From assembly GCA_948470475.1 (NCBI GenBank), contig OX419345.1, positions 480,001-544,000 on the forward strand: a DNA stretch of 64,000 nucleotides, given 5' to 3'. The translations under genes and the position numbers were made by a program. Below, piece by piece: positions 60,460 to 64,000 of the stretch (positions are counted from its first letter, which is position 1; each line of letters opens with the position of its first letter). The stretch is from Galaxea fascicularis (Eukaryota > Cnidaria > Anthozoa > Scleractinia > Euphylliidae). The notes beneath the pieces were generated by a model. It saw only the letters and a list, made by a program, of their open reading frames with translations. It did not search any database and was not told the origin of the DNA.

Positions 60460-61383
60460 ATGGAAATCGAAAGAGCTATTGCGAAAATGCCCAATGCTGA
60501 TTTTGAGTCGCTCAAGGAAAGGTTTTTAGATTGGTCTGAGAAAAATTGTCAAAACGAATTGAACATACTCGTCACCGGTAAAATTGGAGTGGGTAAATCG
60601 CGCCTAGTAAATTGTATGGTCGGAAAGGAAGTGGCTAAGGAGGGAAGAGATTCTAAAGGTTGCACGAGCGATGTTACTCCGTATAGCGTTGAAATTGATG
60701 GTATTAACGTCCGTTTGTGGGATTCTCCAGGGCTGCAAGATGACACACCGTGTGACGAAGAGCTGTATCTGACAATATTGACAGCCAAACTGGAACACGG
60801 CTTTGATGTTATGATATGTTGTATCAAGATGGACGACAAGCGGTTTTATGTTGAAGACAAGAGGGTCATGGAAACGCTGACAAGAGGTTTTGGAGAAAAT
60901 CTGTGGAAGAGAGTTTTGATAGCTTTGACCTTTGCAAACAGAGTTGAAGACCCTGACGAAGAGGACAAGTTGGCTTACTTCTCGGGCGAGAAGGCTTTCT
61001 GGAAAAAGACGATAGATGACTTTCTTCTTTCCGAGCTTAAAGTTCCTCCTCAACTACGCAGTGACCTTCCAATTATCCCGGCTGGAAACAAGAATTTTGC
61101 CTTACCCACAGGCGAAGACTGGCTTGCTGAGTTATGGACCAAGTGCCTCTTTGTGACAGTCAACTCCGCAGGACTGGCTTCACACAAGATTAAAAAGAAC
61201 TCATTGAAACGTGCGTGCTCTAGAGAAATGGCACTCGCTGGTAGTAATGAGTTCGCGAATGTGGACATGCCAACCACTTCTGATGTGGACACTGAAAACT
61301 GGGGAGACATTGCCCAAGATGGGGAAGAGGCTCATGGGAGGTGGTGTTGTATTGGCTGCGGTATATTTGGCTGTCAGTCTTAG
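60460..61383 (+). CDS. AIG1/TOC-like small GTPase paralogue with Cys-rich tail
   Basis: An intronless 307-aa ORF with a good start context (ACCATGG). G1 GKIGVGKS (40-47), G2 GCTSDV, G3 DSPGLQDD (88-95), and a G4-like ALTFANR. It aligns over nearly its whole G domain with the protein at 57373-58332 (IKMDD, FGKN/FGEN-W, PAGN, GDELVYF/EDKLAYF). The C-terminus, RWCCIGCGIFGCQS, has four cysteines in about ten residues and no CaaX box, suggesting palmitoylation instead of prenylation. Membrane targeting is inference. The two genes diverge from a spacer of about 2.1 kb holding a MITE and a SINE. Confidence 0.82.
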   Translation: MEIERAIAKMPNADFESLKERFLDWSEKNCQNELNILVTGKIGVGKSRLVNCMVGKEVAKEGRDSKGCTSDVTPYSVEIDGINVRLWDSPGLQDDTPCDEELYLTILTAKLEHGFDVMICCIKMDDKRFYVEDKRVMETLTRGFGENLWKRVLIALTFANRVEDPDEEDKLAYFSGEKAFWKKTIDDFLLSELKVPPQLRSDLPIIPAGNKNFALPTGEDWLAELWTKCLFVTVNSAGLASHKIKKNSLKRACSREMALAGSNEFANVDMPTTSDVDTENWGDIAQDGEEAHGRWCCIGCGIFGCQS

Positions 61384-61599
61384 ACTTATTTTATTATCCA
61401 CATCCCATGACCAGCGATCACTATTGTTGAGAATACATAATAATATTAACAATAATTTTATTATTTCTATAGCGCGAAATTCATTAATATATGATCTAAC
61501 ACGCTTTACGAATTGGTAAAATGAAGGCTAACTAATGATACCATCATTTACAATTTATATGAAACTTGTAGAATTGATAGAAAAAATAGATAAATAAAT

Positions 61600-62546
61600 C
61601 TAAAATATCTAAAAATATGCTTTCCTAAAAAGATGCATCTTTAATTGTTTCTTGAATAAAATAATGTTATCAATCCCTGAGACTGGGTGGTAATACATTC
61701 CATAAGACTGGAGCGGCAACCACAAAGGCTCTGTCCTCGATCTCCAGTCGTCTTGGCTGATTTGATTTCGGATCTTGCTAGAGTGTTGTTGCCAACAGAC
61801 CTAACATTATTCCTAGATTGTTTAAGAGATAAAATACTAGTAATATATGAAGCTGCAATACCATGCACAGCCTTAAAAGTAAATAAAATAGATCGTGATT
61901 TTTTAAAAGATTACGACATTTTTAAATTTATACGAAGACATGTTTCGATGTAAAAATTATTCTGAATTTCACAGGCAGCCAGTGGAGCTCAACCATGACT
62001 GTAGTGATGTGTGAGTAGCGTTACGTGTTTGTAAGAAGTCTCGTGGCTGCGTTTTGTACGCTCTGTAGTTTATTCGTTTGGATAGCCGGTATACCATATA
62101 GAACTGAGTTGCAGTAATCTAGACGGCTGATGACTAATGCTTGAATTAACGTCTTAGCTGCTTCACATGACAAAAATTTACGTATACGTCTAATATTGTA
62201 GATATAGTAAAACGCTGACTGACATGTCTTGTTAATATGTGTTTGAAATTGAAACTTAGAGTCAAACCAGACCCCAAGATTCCTAGCTTCGCTTACAGAC
62301 GACACGACAGTTCCGGCAACTAAAAGACTATCAGTACGTACTTTGGAGAGCTGTTGGCGAGCTCCGATTGGCATAAACTCCGTCTTTTCTTCGTTAAGCT
62401 TGAGCTTATCAACAACCATTCACGCTCTCATGCACTGCTCCATGGCACACCTGGCCTGCGTTTCACCACCCACACTATCTGGTTTGAACTAGAGGTATAA
62501 TTGGGTGTCGTCAACGTATGCATGGGCGTGGGGCAGATGAGACTTT
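61600..62546 (-). pseudogene. Decayed LINE reverse-transcriptase fragment
   Basis: Minus-strand translations in order: YVDDTQLY near 62510-62530 (the RT catalytic box), then EKTEF, NLGVWFDSKFQFQTHI, ISRLDYCNSVLYGIP and LQSVQNAATRLLT (ORF 62021-62419), then VELHWLPVKFRI near 61975, and HGIAASYI ... IKSAKTTGDRG (61641-61868). This is the standard C-terminal order of CR1/L2/jockey-type non-LTR elements. In-frame TAG and TGA codons lie between YVDD and the 132-codon ORF, and extra AT-rich sequence interrupts the frame near 61900-61955. No upstream endonuclease region was seen. Confidence 0.85.
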
Positions 62547-64000
62547 ATTACTTCACTAAATGACACGACGTTATAACTGTTTTGATATTATCACTCAAAA
62601 ACGTGGAAAAGTTTCAGTGTAAAGATCTAAACGCCTGTTCATCAGTGTCTTTTGTATTTTTTTCCTTTTGGGATTATTTAGGCTAGTTCGTCGTGCGTGC
62701 GGAATGTATTTTAGCGTGTCAGTCGTGTAATTTATTGTAATATGTTAATTCGTTTTCTTCGTTAGTATTTTAAGCTTGTGTAATCGTTTACGGCTGTCTT
62801 CGCTCGGCAGTTTTCAAGTAATAGGTTTCGCCCTGCGGCAGTTTTGCTCTGAAGTTCATCTTCGCATCATGATCAGTGCAGTTCTTTCCCAGCACCTAAC
62901 AAATGTAAGTGTTGTTTTTGCCTAGTTTTCCATCCGTTTTAGTTCACTGTGTGATGTTCTTTTGTTTGTTTATATTTTAGTTTTAACCGCTTTCAACAAC
63001 CGTTTTCAACCGTTTCTCTAATCATAAAGCGCGTTAACTCGGTGCTGGAATGCTTAGCCCTCCTCTGGAAGTTACATTCAGAGTTTCGAAGTGATCAATA
63101 AACTGATCGGTACTGTATTAATACAGACAGGGGAGATTACTAGAAAGCTGTAATGAAAGACAAAAATAATAGTAGTCTATAAAGGGTGAGTTTCGTTGTA
63201 CTTGAAACGGTTGCGCATGAGCAAAGCAAAAACAACAAATGAACCTTAGAATGAACCTTCTAATTGCAATTGGACTGGTTCATTGAACAACAACAGAACC
63301 AGTTTGTATTGAATTTCAAATAACGCGATTGGTCGATCTGATCGAATCAAGTTTTTACCATGTTTGGCTTGTGTTTATAAAATTGTGCGCCAGGAACGCA
63401 AGCAAGGCCTTTTTTGTGTTGATTTGGTATTAATTGTAATCCTCTCGGCCAATCAGTATTCAGTAATTCTGGTGAGTCTGAGTACAGTATCAGTTGCCCA
63501 GTACACGGACACTTCAGTTAAAAACTGCTATAAAGTTCCTTCCTCTGTCGCAAGAGTTCTGAAATTTGGCCCTGAGGCAATCCATTTAATCTGTAATATG
63601 ACGAAAAAAGGTTATTCGTTTTTGCTTTCTTATCTCTCTTGAAATTTACAATTCTGCAGACCTCCTTTGTTGCCCAGTATCCGGACATAAGCCCTTTAAG
63701 ACAACAAGGTAATCAACCGCAACTTTCAGCAGACGAGGGACGTATAGCCTCCTCTTGCTTTTGCGGTTTAACATTCCATTTGGAAAATATAAATTGACTT
63801 CAGAGACCGCGCAGGGGGAAGGGGCCGGGGGAGCCAGTCTCCCCTCCCCTTTTTTGTTAAAAAAAATATAGTTTAATAAAATACAATCCCAAAATAATGA
63901 AAAGTACTTTCACGGGATAATAGTGGTTCGCTATAGCCGAGTCATTCCCCTCCTGATAATGATTAAAGAGGGGGAGTAGCCTGCGTAGCAAGCGTGGCAA
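62547..64000. other. Right-end region, no gene recognised
   Basis: AT-rich sequence with no recognisable coding exon. The last about 35 bp (GCCTGCGTAGCA...) look like the start of the short GC-rich repeat also seen in the arms near 8600. Confidence 0.45.

Noticed and set aside
62869..62904. Short 5' exon (ATG ... donor GTAAGT) of a gene beyond the window
   Set aside because: Only 36 bp with no following exon in the window; cannot be supported.
63364..63642. 92-codon ORF near the right end
   Set aside because: No ATG at the proposed start, no recognisable domain, and no splice context that extends it.

Overview
This is a nuclear, intron-rich metazoan window. The gene set (an NCLX mitochondrial Na+/Ca2+ exchanger, RSRC2, an RSKR/SgK494-type kinase, a CXorf65 homologue, a BEN-like protein and intronless AIG1/TOC-like GTPases) and the mass of short inverted-repeat elements fit a hexacorallian cnidarian, most likely a stony coral. 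The taxon is an inference; the gene identities were read from the translated exons without a database search.

Layout. 1-4323 (+): the 3' part of a large ankyrin-type, coiled-coil protein gene. 4345-9773: a cluster of non-autonomous elements and palindromes, one carrying a RecQ-helicase-like exon fragment and one split by a TTAA-flanked MITE. 9850-20051: a 10.2-kb inverted-terminal element flanked by a perfect 8-bp target duplication. Its two arms are kilobase arrays of a 20-bp satellite in opposite orientation around a 2.5-kb core without a convincing gene. 20206-33811 (+): a complete 17-exon NCLX gene (SLC8B1-like, 665 codons, every splice phase consistent) starting 155 bp from the end of that element, with introns full of MITEs and SINEs. 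35983-38342 (+): a six-exon CXorf65-like gene. 39300-47433 (-): an eight-exon RSRC2 gene (506 aa), with a BEN-like ORF at 44018-44998 inside its largest intron on the same strand. 47793-54686 (+): a 15-exon RSKR-like AGC kinase (438 aa), head to head with RSRC2 across about 360 bp. 57373-58332 (-) and 60460-61383 (+): two divergent intronless GTPase paralogues whose C-terminal tails suggest different lipid anchors. 61600-62546 (-): a dead LINE reverse-transcriptase fragment. The rest to 64000 holds no gene I recognise.

The genes do not form a pathway. RSRC2 and the kinase probably share a promoter region, and the two GTPases are a local duplication. The main unusual object is the 10.2-kb satellite-armed element in the 5' region of NCLX: its ends and 8-bp duplication look transposon-like, but most of its length is two inverted satellite arrays with an ordered syntax of 10-bp words.
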